DNA of 6,875 nucleotides, taken from the NCBI GenBank assembly GCA_007127625.1, contig SKYZ01000490.1:1-6875 (forward strand). Reading direction: 5' to 3'. Below are positions 1-6,662 of the stretch, one piece after another (the first letter of the stretch is position 1; the number at the start of each line of letters is the position of its first letter). This DNA is from Aquisalimonas sp. (GTDB lineage: Bacteria > Pseudomonadota > Gammaproteobacteria > Nitrococcales > Aquisalimonadaceae). A program made the translations under genes and the position numbers. The notes beneath the pieces were generated by a model. The model did not search any database, had not been told where the DNA came from, and was given only the letters and a program-made list of their open reading frames with translations.

Positions 1-139
1 GCGAACAGGTATCTAGATCAATTAGCACAGAAATCCCGAATGTACAGTCGGCCCTCTGGAGGGGCTGAGTCATTCCCATGTGGCTTTGCGGACCACCCGG
101 GGTTGCCTGGTGTAACCTGCCGGGCGGCAGATACGGTGT

Positions 140-152
140 GGAACACTGTTCC
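140..152. promoter_or_regulatory. Perfect 13-bp palindrome upstream of the MFS gene, candidate operator
   Basis: The sequence reads GGAACA-C-TGTTCC, a perfect 6-1-6 inverted repeat whose right end lies 28 bp before the proposed GTG start of the transporter gene. Odd-spaced palindromes of this size are typical of dimeric repressor sites, and CynX/NimT-type transporters are often controlled by a dedicated regulator. No regulator gene is visible here and I do not recognise the site as a known box. It resembles the Gram-positive LexA half-sites GAAC/GTTC, but the spacing is 3 rather than 4, so I do not call it that. Palindromy is seen; function is inferred. Confidence 0.3.
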
Positions 153-167
153 CGGGCCGTCGCGGGT

Positions 168-175
168 GAAGGGGG
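168..175 (+). promoter_or_regulatory. Ribosome binding site deciding the GTG start of the MFS gene
   Basis: GAAGGGGG lies 5 bases before the GTG at 181. It is the only purine-rich Shine-Dalgarno-like stretch near any in-frame start. The upstream ATG at 40 and GTG at 166 have no comparable site. This fixes the start just before the first hydrophobic segment. Confidence 0.6.
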
Positions 176-180
176 TCGAA

Positions 181-1365
181 GTGCCAGCAACGAACATTTC
201 CCGGTATGTCCTGCTCTGGTTCCTTGGCCTGTATCTGCGCTTGGGCATCCTCATCGTGCCGCCGCTGATCCCGCGACTGGAGTCCGTTCTCGGCTTCTCC
301 AGCAGTCAGTCGGCGGTGCTCACCAGCCTGCCCATGCTGCTGATCGGGGTCGGGGCGTTGCTCGGGGGCTGGTTCATTGCCCGTCTGGGTGTGGTCGGCA
401 CGCTGGTGCTCGGGTTGGGAGTCATGGCTGCCGGCAGTGCCCTGCGGGGCATTCCCGCCGGTTTCAGCCTGTTCGTGTTCGCGACCGTGGTCATGGGGCT
501 GGGAATCGCGTTCATGCAGACCGGGCTGCCGGCGCTGACCCGCTCCTGGCTGCCGGACAACGTGGGGCGTGCCGCCGCGGTCTACACCAACGGCCTGCTC
601 ACCGGCGAACTTCTGGCGGCCGGCCTGACCGGGAGCATGGTCGCCTTTATCCTCGGTGATGCCTGGCTGCTCGCGTTCGTGGTCTGGGTGTTGCCGGTCC
701 CGGTACTCATGGCGGTGGTCTTGTGGCGGGCGGTAATCGCCCGACCGGTCGCCCCTGCACCGGCATCCTCCGTTCCGCTGTCGCCGGACTGGCGCGACCC
801 GTTACTGTGGCGTGTGGCGGTGGTTCTGGCCGGCGCGGGCACGCTCTATTTCTGTGGCAACATCTTCCTGCCGCCGATCCTGGCGGCCAGCGATCGGCTG
901 TATTTGCTGGACGCATCGCTTGCCGCCCTCAACGGTATCCAGATCCTTTCATCCGGTCTGCTGATCGCCTATGCCGATCGGCTGCTGCACCGGCATTGGC
1001 CGTTTTATGCGGCCACGGTCATTGCGCTACTGCTGATCCCTGCGCTTCTGTGGCTGCCCGGAACCGGGGTGATCTGGGCAGCCGGATTGTTTGGTGCGGT
1101 AACCAGTGCGCTGTTGATCCTCGGGCTGGCCCTGCCCGCATGGCTGGTGCCTGCCGAAGAGGTGTCACGCATGGCGGCCGGTGTGCTGCTCATCGGCTAT
1201 ACCCTGGTTTTCGTCGTGCCCACCGTGGGTGGGTGGCTGACTGACGTCACCGGCAGCCTGGCGCTGGGCTTCCTGCCTGTCGTCCTCTTCGGGGTCGCGG
1301 TGCTGGCGGCCATCGGCGGTATCCGGCAGCGCGGGCCCGCCGCAAACCACGTTGCCGGAACTTGA
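181..1365 (+). CDS. CynX/NimT-family MFS transporter
   Basis: This encodes a 394-residue inner-membrane permease of the major facilitator superfamily, full length for the family. The protein is almost wholly hydrophobic, consistent with 12 membrane helices in two halves. A proline/alanine-rich cytoplasmic loop at about residues 185-210 joins the halves. R68 and G70, after the second helix, fit the conserved MFS loop 2-3 motif. Residues 106-125 (GLGIA, then LPALTR, then SWLP) followed by an AVYTNGLLTGE-like stretch are the typical CynX/NimT (cyanate and 2-nitroimidazole transporter) signature of the fourth and fifth helices. The GTG start at 181 is chosen because it has a good ribosome binding site. 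Starting at the ATG at 40 would add 47 residues that do not look like membrane protein or signal peptide. No cynS (cyanase), cynT or nitroimidazole gene is adjacent, so the substrate cannot be named; uptake or efflux of a small organic anion is plausible. The family assignment is firm and the substrate unknown. Confidence 0.87.
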   Translation: MPATNISRYVLLWFLGLYLRLGILIVPPLIPRLESVLGFSSSQSAVLTSLPMLLIGVGALLGGWFIARLGVVGTLVLGLGVMAAGSALRGIPAGFSLFVFATVVMGLGIAFMQTGLPALTRSWLPDNVGRAAAVYTNGLLTGELLAAGLTGSMVAFILGDAWLLAFVVWVLPVPVLMAVVLWRAVIARPVAPAPASSVPLSPDWRDPLLWRVAVVLAGAGTLYFCGNIFLPPILAASDRLYLLDASLAALNGIQILSSGLLIAYADRLLHRHWPFYAATVIALLLIPALLWLPGTGVIWAAGLFGAVTSALLILGLALPAWLVPAEEVSRMAAGVLLIGYTLVFVVPTVGGWLTDVTGSLALGFLPVVLFGVAVLAAIGGIRQRGPAANHVAGT

Positions 1366-1390
1366 GACGCGTTCGACAGTGCCTGCGTCC

Positions 1391-1421
1391 CTGACACGGT
1401 ATCGTGTCCGCATGTTATCGG
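1391..1421 (+). promoter_or_regulatory. Weak candidate promoter for the c-di-GMP gene
   Basis: CTGACA at 1391-1396 matches five of six bases of a sigma-70 -35 box. TGTTATCGG at 1413-1421 could serve as a poor extended -10 element, but the spacer is about 19 bp and the -10 match is low. The proposed -35 overlaps the inverted repeat at 1393-1408, which would suit repression. This is speculative. Confidence 0.18.
1393..1408. repeat. Perfect inverted repeat between the MFS and c-di-GMP genes
   Basis: GACACG-GTAT-CGTGTC is a perfect 6-bp inverted repeat with a 4-base centre, 27 bp after the MFS stop codon. As RNA it would form a small GC-rich hairpin. No run of T follows, so it does not qualify as a classical intrinsic terminator. 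It could equally be a dimeric DNA-binding site upstream of the c-di-GMP gene. Confidence 0.4.
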
Positions 1422-1431
1422 TGAGGTTGTC

Positions 1432-1462
1432 GAGCCGGTGGCGTTCAGTCGTGAGCCGGTGG
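1432..1462 (+). repeat. Two direct copies of GAGCCGGTGG, 21 bp apart
   Basis: GAGCCGGTGG occurs exactly at 1432-1441 and again at 1453-1462, with starts 21 bp apart, about two helical turns, so both copies would face the same side of the DNA. They lie 44 to 74 bp before the proposed ATG of the c-di-GMP gene, where a transcription factor could bind in tandem. The repeat itself is plain in the sequence; a regulatory role is inference. High GC content makes short repeats more likely by chance. Confidence 0.4.
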
Positions 1463-1494
1463 GGTGCGCAGTTTGCCGATCCAGAGCGGGCAGC

Positions 1495-1500
1495 AAGGGA
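1495..1500 (+). promoter_or_regulatory. Ribosome binding site for the PAS-GGDEF-EAL gene
   Basis: AAGGGA lies 5 bases before the ATG at 1506. It favours that start over the upstream in-frame GTG at 1464, which sits against the second direct repeat and has no comparable site except a weak G-rich run. Confidence 0.6.
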
Positions 1501-1505
1501 ATGCC

Positions 1506-3917
1506 ATGAAGGCGGGTGATCGGGAGCGACACGGAATCTGGACAACACGCCCACGGGTGATCGCGCCACTCATCGGCCTGGTGCTGGTGGCGGCGCTGGC
1601 CGCCGGTTTCGGGGTGCTGGTGGTGCAGATGCAGGCCGCGGCAACGGCCTATGCCGGCGGTAACAGCATCTGGTCACGGGCGCAGCTGGCCACAGTTGAG
1701 TCCCTGCGCCGTTACGCGGAGACCGGGGATCAGGAAGCGCTCGAGCAGGGCCGCTACTGGCTGAGCATTCCGCTGGGCGACCTGGAGGCCCGCCGGGCCA
1801 TGGAGGCGCCCGAGCTGGACTACGAGGCGGCCTACGAAGGCCTGCTCCAGGGTCAGAATCACCCCGACGATATCCCCCGCATGATCTGGCTGTTCCGCTT
1901 CCTGTCGGACGCACCCTATTTCCGCCAGGCGGTGGACGCCTGGCGTCGGAGTGATCCCCACATTCTCGAACTGCAGACGGTTGCCGACGAACTCGAAGCG
2001 GCGCGCTCCGGGGAGGGCGGCTCCCCGGAGCGCGTTGCCGCGCTGCAGGAGCGGCTCCGTGACATCAACAGTGCGCTGGCGCCGCTCAGCGAGGAGTTCC
2101 GGCATGCCATGGCCGAGTCGGCACGATGGATGACCTGGGCGCTGTCCGTTGCCAGTGCCGCGTTCATCCTGATCCTGGCCGTCAGCGGCTGGCTGCTCGC
2201 CTGGCGCCTGTTCCGGACGGTGACAGCCGCGGAGCGCAGTTTCTACCTGACCTTCGAGCAGGCGCCGGTGGGGATTGCCCGTGTGGACAACGCGGGGAGG
2301 TTGCTTGATGCTAATCCGGCGCTCTACCGCATCCTCCGATATCCGGTGACCCGCCTGCTCGGCACGCTGTACTACGACCTCGTTCATCCGGAAGACCGGG
2401 ATCTGGCGCTCACGGAGCGTAGGCACGTCGTAGGTGGTGCGGCCGAGGTCTGCACCGTGGAGAAGCGACTGCTCTGCGGGGATGGCGGTACGGCGTGGTG
2501 CAGGGTCACGGTGTCCACCGCCCATGACGAGTCCGCAGTGCACCCGCAGTACATCGTCCTGGTGGAGGATGTCTCGGAAGCCAGACGGCTCACGGCGGAA
2601 CTGGATTTCCAGGCCAATCACGACACTTTGACCGGCCTGCTCAACCGCCGTGCCTTCGAGCGAAGTCTGACCGAGCTTCTCGATCACGCCCGCATGGAGC
2701 CCGCCCAGCATGCGGTGTGCCTGGTCGACCTGGATCAGTTCAAGGTGGTCAACGACACCTCGGGCCATAGTGCCGGTGATGCCCTGGTGAGGCAGGTCGG
2801 TGCCATGATCCGGCGCCATGTCCGCGAGGGGGACGTCGTGGCCCGACTGGGAGGCGACGAATTCGCCGTCATCCTGGCCAACTGCGACGCGGACAAGGCC
2901 CGCAGCGTGGCCGAGAAGCTGCGGCAGCTCGTGGCAGGGGCCAGTTTCATGTGCGAAGGCTCGCGCTATCGGAGCAGTTGCAGCATCGGTGTCGTGCCCA
3001 CCGGCCGGGTGGTCACCGACACCGCCAGCATGATGCGTACGGTGGACATCGCCTGTTACATGGCCAAGGAGCAGGGGCGCAACCGGGTCTACGTGCTCTA
3101 CGAGGATGACGAGGAAGTGGTTCAGCGTCACGGCGAGATGGCCTGGCTGGCTCGCATTCGCACCGCCCTTCAGGAAGGGCGTATGTTCCTCGACGCCCAG
3201 CGGATCGTTCATTTGCAGGAGCCGGAGCAGCTGCGCTACGAACTGCTGGTGCGCCTGCGGGACGAGCACGGCAGCGTGATCCCGCCCGGTGCGTTTCTCC
3301 CCGCCGCGGAGCGGTTCGGGGCGGCGCACGAAATCGACCGCTGGGTCATCGAGCAGGCGTGCAAGACCCTGGCCGCCCATCCGGACCACCTGGCGTTGGT
3401 CGAGGCTTGCCACATCAACCTGTCCGGACAATCCTTCGATCAAGACGACTTCCGCGAGTTCGTTCAGGACACGATCAGGCGCTACCGGTTGCCTCCGGAG
3501 AAGCTCTGTTTTGAGATCACGGAGACGGCCGCCGCCAGCAACGTTCACGACGTCACGGCATTCATGGAAGCCCTGCGCCGGGAGGGCTGCAGATTCGCCC
3601 TGGACGACTTCGGTGCGGGTCTGTCGTCGTTCGGGTACTTGCGCCGGCTGCCGGTGGACTGCCTCAAGATCGACGGCCTGTTCGTGCGGGACATTGCCAC
3701 CGATGACACCGACCTGGCCCTGGTCCGCGCCATCAACGAGATCGGCCAGACTCTTGGCAAGACCGTGGTGGCCGAATCGGTGGAAACCGACGAGGTGATG
3801 GATCTCCTGCGGGGGATGGGCGTCCAGTACGCGCAGGGGTATGGTGCGCACCGGCCCTGCCGGTTCGAGGATCTGATCGGGGAGTCATCGCCCCGGAAGC
3901 GCCGTCGTTCCGGGTAG
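1506..3917 (+). CDS. Membrane-anchored PAS-GGDEF-EAL cyclic di-GMP enzyme
   Basis: This encodes an 803-residue inner-membrane signalling protein. TM1 is at about residues 18-40. A mostly helical periplasmic region (about 43-208) of no recognised family follows, then TM2 (about 209-233), a PAS domain (about 242-365), a GGDEF diguanylate cyclase domain (about 369-530) and an EAL phosphodiesterase domain (about 548-795). The cyclase active site is intact: GGDEF at 449-453, metal-binding D408 or D410 in the DLDQFK region, and an inhibitory RxxD site at 440-443, five residues before GGDEF as expected. The EAL signature reads ELL (579-581), keeping the metal-binding glutamate. The other phosphodiesterase residues also appear present: N638, E670, the DDFGAG loop at 700-705, K721, E757 and Q777. 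Both activities are therefore possible, and which dominates cannot be told from sequence. The periplasmic and PAS domains presumably sense a signal. The ATG at 1506 is preferred to the GTG at 1464 because of its ribosome binding site and short tail before TM1. The C-terminus ends in a short basic tail. Confidence 0.92.
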   Translation: MKAGDRERHGIWTTRPRVIAPLIGLVLVAALAAGFGVLVVQMQAAATAYAGGNSIWSRAQLATVESLRRYAETGDQEALEQGRYWLSIPLGDLEARRAMEAPELDYEAAYEGLLQGQNHPDDIPRMIWLFRFLSDAPYFRQAVDAWRRSDPHILELQTVADELEAARSGEGGSPERVAALQERLRDINSALAPLSEEFRHAMAESARWMTWALSVASAAFILILAVSGWLLAWRLFRTVTAAERSFYLTFEQAPVGIARVDNAGRLLDANPALYRILRYPVTRLLGTLYYDLVHPEDRDLALTERRHVVGGAAEVCTVEKRLLCGDGGTAWCRVTVSTAHDESAVHPQYIVLVEDVSEARRLTAELDFQANHDTLTGLLNRRAFERSLTELLDHARMEPAQHAVCLVDLDQFKVVNDTSGHSAGDALVRQVGAMIRRHVREGDVVARLGGDEFAVILANCDADKARSVAEKLRQLVAGASFMCEGSRYRSSCSIGVVPTGRVVTDTASMMRTVDIACYMAKEQGRNRVYVLYEDDEEVVQRHGEMAWLARIRTALQEGRMFLDAQRIVHLQEPEQLRYELLVRLRDEHGSVIPPGAFLPAAERFGAAHEIDRWVIEQACKTLAAHPDHLALVEACHINLSGQSFDQDDFREFVQDTIRRYRLPPEKLCFEITETAAASNVHDVTAFMEALRREGCRFALDDFGAGLSSFGYLRRLPVDCLKIDGLFVRDIATDDTDLALVRAINEIGQTLGKTVVAESVETDEVMDLLRGMGVQYAQGYGAHRPCRFEDLIGESSPRKRRRSG

Positions 3918-3942
3918 CGTGGTCATGCGGGGAAACGGCTAC

Positions 3943-3960
3943 CATGTCGGCATGCACATG
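3943..3960. repeat. Inverted repeat CATGT-N8-ACATG upstream of bioA
   Basis: CATGT at 3943-3947 and ACATG at 3956-3960 form a perfect 5-bp inverted repeat around an 8-base centre that itself contains GCATGC. It lies 77 bp before the bioA start. It does not resemble the BirA operator (TTGTAAACC-N15-GGTTTACAA) or the BioR box (TTATCTATAA); neither is seen in this gap. Function unknown; the element is short enough to be chance. Confidence 0.22.
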
Positions 3961-3966
3961 ACCTGA

Positions 3967-3999
3967 CCCGGAGCAGCGACCGGCGGAACCGCCCCCGGG
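3967..3999 (+). repeat. GC-rich two-part hairpin between the c-di-GMP gene and bioA
   Basis: An outer stem CCCGG (3967-3971) with CCGGG (3995-3999) encloses an inner stem GGCG (3982-3985) with CGCC (3990-3993) around a GAAC loop. As RNA it could act as a transcript end for the upstream gene or as leader structure for bioA. No T run follows, so I do not call a terminator. Confidence 0.25.
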
Positions 4000-4024
4000 G
4001 AGAGCCGTGAGACGGGCAAGCATT

Positions 4025-4030
4025 GGGAGA
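4025..4030 (+). promoter_or_regulatory. Ribosome binding site for bioA
   Basis: GGGAGA lies 7 bases before the ATG at 4038. The alternative in-frame TTG at 4023 overlaps this site, so the ATG is the likelier start. Confidence 0.6.
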
Positions 4031-4037
4031 TTCGTTC

Positions 4038-5342
4038 ATGTCCATCGACGACTGGGACGAGGCGCTGCGGTTCGACCGCGAGCACCTCTGGCACCCGTAT
4101 ACCTCCATGCTGGAACCCACGCCTGTATGGCCGGTGGTGTCCGCCGAGGGCGTGCGCCTGACGCTGGCGGACGGTCGCAGACTCATCGATGGTATGGCGT
4201 CCTGGTGGTGTGTCGTCCACGGCTACAACCATCCGGCCCTGAACGCCGCCATGCAAGCGCAACTGGCGAAGACGCCGCACGTCATGTTCGGCGGTCTCAC
4301 CCACGAACCGGCCATCGAGCTGGGCCGGCGCCTGGTGGAACTCACCCCCGAGCCGCTGGAGAAGGTGTTTCTGGCGGATTCCGGTTCGGTGTCTATCGAG
4401 GTGGCCATGAAGATGGCCATCCAGTACTGGCAGGCGCGGGACAAGCCGGGCAAGCAGCGCATGTTGGCGCTGCGCCAGGGCTACCACGGTGACACCCTCG
4501 GGGCCATGTCGGTCTGTGATCCCGTCACGGGCATGCACCACCTGTTCAGTGGCGTGGTCGCCGAGCAGCTGTTCGCGCCGGCGCCGACCTGCCGTTTCGA
4601 CCAGCCGTGGGATCCCGGTGACCTGGACGCCATGGCGTCCATGATCGAGCAGCACCGCGACGAGCTCGCGGCGGTAATTCTCGAACCAGTGGTGCAGGGC
4701 GCCGGCGGCATGCATTTCTACCACCCCGAGTACCTGCGGGGCGTGCGCGAGCTGTGCGATCGCCACGGCGTGCTGCTGATCGCCGACGAGATTGCCACCG
4801 GCTTCGGCCGCAGCGGGCGCCTGTTCGCCTGCGAGCACGCCGGGGTCAGCCCGGACATCATGTGCCTGGGCAAGGCACTCACCGGCGGCACCATGACCCT
4901 TGCGGCGACCCTGGCGACCCGCGAGATTGCCGAGACAATCTCCCGCGGCGGCGCTGGTTGTTTCATGCACGGCCCCACCTTCATGGGCAACCCGCTTGCC
5001 TGCGCCACGGCGGTTGCCAGTATCGATCTGCTGCTGGCGGAGGACTGGCAGGGCCAGGTGCAGCGGCTCGAGGCCGGGCTCCGGCAGGGGCTCGGCCCCT
5101 GTGCCGAGCTGCCTGGCGTTACCGACGTCCGGGCCCTGGGGGCCATCGGCGTGGTGCAGCTGGACGAGCCCGTGGACATGCACGACCTGGTGCCCCGGTT
5201 CGTGGATGCCGGCGTCTGGGTGCGGCCCTTCGGCCGCATGGTCTACCTGATGCCGTCCTATGTCATGGACGACACCGACCTGGACGCCCTGACCGGAGCC
5301 GTCCACGGCGTCCTGGCAGAAGTGCAGGGCGGTCGCGTGTAA
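4038..5342 (+). CDS. bioA: Adenosylmethionine-8-amino-7-oxononanoate aminotransferase (DAPA synthase)
   Basis: This is a cytoplasmic PLP enzyme of fold type I, class III aminotransferases. It converts 8-amino-7-oxononanoate to 7,8-diaminononanoate using SAM as amino donor, the antepenultimate step of biotin synthesis. The protein has 434 residues against 429 for E. coli BioA, and its key residues sit at a constant +5 offset from E. coli: Y21 in [10 protein letters not shown]57 in the ASWW motif, Y149 and D152 in YHGD, D250 in [12 protein letters not shown], the PLP-binding lysine K279 in [10 protein letters not shown], and R396 in VRPFG. The conserved [13 protein letters not shown] stretch is present. 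These SAM-pocket residues support BioA over other class III aminotransferases and over lysine-using BioK types. The start is set by the ribosome binding site and by the N-terminus matching the family. The next gene is bioF, which supplies its substrate, with a 78-bp spacer. No BirA or BioR operator is visible upstream. Confidence 0.96.
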   Translation: MSIDDWDEALRFDREHLWHPYTSMLEPTPVWPVVSAEGVRLTLADGRRLIDGMASWWCVVHGYNHPALNAAMQAQLAKTPHVMFGGLTHEPAIELGRRLVELTPEPLEKVFLADSGSVSIEVAMKMAIQYWQARDKPGKQRMLALRQGYHGDTLGAMSVCDPVTGMHHLFSGVVAEQLFAPAPTCRFDQPWDPGDLDAMASMIEQHRDELAAVILEPVVQGAGGMHFYHPEYLRGVRELCDRHGVLLIADEIATGFGRSGRLFACEHAGVSPDIMCLGKALTGGTMTLAATLATREIAETISRGGAGCFMHGPTFMGNPLACATAVASIDLLLAEDWQGQVQRLEAGLRQGLGPCAELPGVTDVRALGAIGVVQLDEPVDMHDLVPRFVDAGVWVRPFGRMVYLMPSYVMDDTDLDALTGAVHGVLAEVQGGRV

Positions 5343-5364
5343 ACCGGAATAAGACCGCCCGGTT
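5342..5364 (+). repeat. Inverted repeat AACCGG-N11-CCGGTT at the end of bioA
   Basis: AACCGG at 5342-5347 starts on the last base of the bioA stop codon and pairs perfectly with CCGGTT at 5359-5364, leaving 11 bases between. As RNA it would make a 6-bp hairpin; as DNA it is a symmetric site. Its arrangement loosely recalls the AACC/GGTT core of the BirA operator, but the outer bases and spacing do not match. Position inside the bioA-bioF unit suggests a role in mRNA processing or partial attenuation, if any. Confidence 0.33.
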
Positions 5365-5391
5365 GACACTGCTCGCCAGCGAGGGGACCCT
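5363..5391 (+). promoter_or_regulatory. Possible internal promoter before bioF
   Basis: A perfect -35 consensus TTGACA lies at 5363-5368. At the ideal 17-bp spacing the hexamer is GACCCT (5386-5391), which keeps only the conserved A2 and T6 of TATAAT. The short palindrome CTCGC-CA-GCGAG (5372-5383) sits inside the spacer, where a repressor could act. The weak -10 keeps confidence low; read-through from bioA remains the simplest source of bioF mRNA. Confidence 0.22.
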
Positions 5392-5407
5392 CCTTGTGGT
5401 TCGTGCC

Positions 5408-5416
5408 GGGGAGGAG
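5408..5416 (+). promoter_or_regulatory. Strong ribosome binding site deciding the GTG start of bioF
   Basis: GGGGAGGAG ends 4 bases before the GTG at 5421. The in-frame TTG at 5394 and GTG at 5403 lie upstream of or against this site and have no good site of their own. Confidence 0.65.
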
Positions 5417-5420
5417 TGCC

Positions 5421-6626
5421 GTGAGTACCGTTCTGAATCAGCGGCTGGAGGCTGCCCTGCGCCAGCGGCGGGACCAGCATCTGTACCGGCGTCGCCGGCA
5501 GGTTGAACACCTGGGCGGTGCCTGGCTGCGAGTGGATCGCCGGGACTGCCGGAACTTCTGCAGCAACGACTACCTGGGCCTGGCCGCGCATCCGCAGGTG
5601 GCACGGGCCATGGCGGGTGCCCTGGAGCGCTGGCATGCCGGCAGTGGAGCGGCGCATCTCATCACCGGGCATACCGTCGAGCACGAAGCGCTGGAAGAGG
5701 AACTCGCAGACTTTGTCGGCCGACCGCGGGCGCTGCTGTTTTCCACCGGCTACATGGCCAACATGGGCACCATCAACGCCCTGGCCGGCCCGATGGACCG
5801 GGTGCTCGAGGATCGTCTCAATCATGCGTCCCTGCTGGACGGCGGCTGGCTCTGCCGCGGTGCCATGGAGCGGTATCAGCACGCCGATACGGGCGATCTG
5901 GCGGCGCGCCTGGACCATGGTGAAGCGGAGCACAACCTGGTGGTCACTGATACCGTCTTCAGCATGGACGGCGATGTGGCGCCCCTGGCGGATCTTGCCG
6001 CACTGGCCGCGGAGCGCGATGCCACATTGATGGTGGATGACGCCCACGGCGTCGGGGTGCTGGGGCCGGAGGGAGGCGGTGCCGTGCTGGAGGCCGGGCT
6101 GGATACGGACGCGGTGCCGGTCTACGTGGGTACCCTGGGCAAGGCGCTGGGTACCTTCGGCGCCTTCGTCGCCGGCAGCGAGCCGCTCATCGAGTACCTG
6201 ATCCAGCGGGCGCGGACCTACGTGTACACCACTGCGCCTCCGCCGGCGGTGGCTGCGGCCACTCGGGCCGCGTTGCGCATTGTCCGGGAAGAAGGCTGGC
6301 GTCGTCAGCGTCTGGATACGCTGGTCCGGCGTTTCCAGAACGGGTTACGGGCACTGGGCCTGCCGGCGTCGCCGTCGCGGACTCCCATTCAGCCCCTGGT
6401 CGTGGGTGAACCCGCGGAGGCGCTGCGCCTGGCCCGGGCGCTGGAGGAGGAGGGGCTGCTCATTACTGCGATCCGCCCGCCCACGGTGCCGGCAGGTACC
6501 GCAAGGTTGCGCGTGACCTTGTCCGCCGCGCACTGCGAGGCAGACGTGGACGCACTTCTGGAGGCCCTGGGGCGCCATCTCGCGGGAGGTGTCGATACCG
6601 GTGCTGCAACGGTGGCATCTCCGTGA
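5421..6626 (+). CDS. bioF: 8-amino-7-oxononanoate synthase (KAPA synthase)
   Basis: This is a cytoplasmic PLP-dependent alpha-oxoamine synthase. It condenses a pimeloyl thioester with L-alanine, releasing CO2, to give 8-amino-7-oxononanoate, the substrate of BioA. The protein has 401 residues; E. coli BioF has 384. Family hallmarks in order are the NFCSNDYLGLA motif near the N-terminus, GSGAAHLITG followed by HEALEEELADF, H135 in LNHASLLDG (the ring-stacking histidine), SMDGD, D206 and H209 in VDDAHGVG, and the PLP lysine K241 in TLGKALGTFGAF. The oxoamine synthase family also holds Kbl and HemA. The first gene of the pair being bioA makes BioF the clear choice. The short extra tail after about residue 388 (rich in G, A, T) is poorly conserved in kind and probably unstructured. 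GTG start chosen for its strong ribosome binding site. It lies 78 bp after bioA, likely co-transcribed, and converges on the dacB-like gene. Confidence 0.95.
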   Translation: MSTVLNQRLEAALRQRRDQHLYRRRRQVEHLGGAWLRVDRRDCRNFCSNDYLGLAAHPQVARAMAGALERWHAGSGAAHLITGHTVEHEALEEELADFVGRPRALLFSTGYMANMGTINALAGPMDRVLEDRLNHASLLDGGWLCRGAMERYQHADTGDLAARLDHGEAEHNLVVTDTVFSMDGDVAPLADLAALAAERDATLMVDDAHGVGVLGPEGGGAVLEAGLDTDAVPVYVGTLGKALGTFGAFVAGSEPLIEYLIQRARTYVYTTAPPPAVAAATRAALRIVREEGWRRQRLDTLVRRFQNGLRALGLPASPSRTPIQPLVVGEPAEALRLARALEEEGLLITAIRPPTVPAGTARLRVTLSAAHCEADVDALLEALGRHLAGGVDTGAATVASP

Positions 6627-6662
6627 AGGCGCGTCATGCGCGACGGGCTCTCCGGTGGGCGG

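Noticed and set aside
52..63. Small hairpin CCCT-CTGG-AGGG in the leader
   Set aside because: The stem is only 4-5 bp with no T run and no known leader motif; too weak to list as a regulatory element.
40..180. N-terminal extension of the transporter from the ATG at 40
   Set aside because: There is no ribosome binding site before 40. The extra 47 residues are neither hydrophobic nor signal-like, and the stretch includes the palindrome at 140-152. The GTG at 181 has a good site and matches the family N-terminus.
1674..3851. Minus-strand open frame of 725 codons opposite the c-di-GMP gene
   Set aside because: It is a shadow of the high-GC coding strand. The translation is rich in H, G, Q and R with no recognisable domain, while the plus strand has unambiguous PAS, GGDEF and EAL motifs.
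3918..4037. BirA or BioR operator upstream of bioA
   Set aside because: Neither TTGTAAACC/GGTTTACAA nor TTATCTATAA-like sequence is present; the gap is GC-rich with only short unrelated inverted repeats.
3939..6047. Minus-strand open frame of 702 codons opposite bioA and part of bioF
   Set aside because: It runs across two genes and their spacer, which is striking, but it is again H/G/Q/R-rich with no domain, and the plus strand holds two well-conserved enzymes. Lack of stops on the opposite strand is expected at this GC content.
6629..6642. Hairpin GCGC-GTCAT-GCGC between the converging bioF and dacB-like genes
   Set aside because: A convergent gap is where a bidirectional terminator would be expected, but the stem is only 4 bp and no T run is present on either strand.
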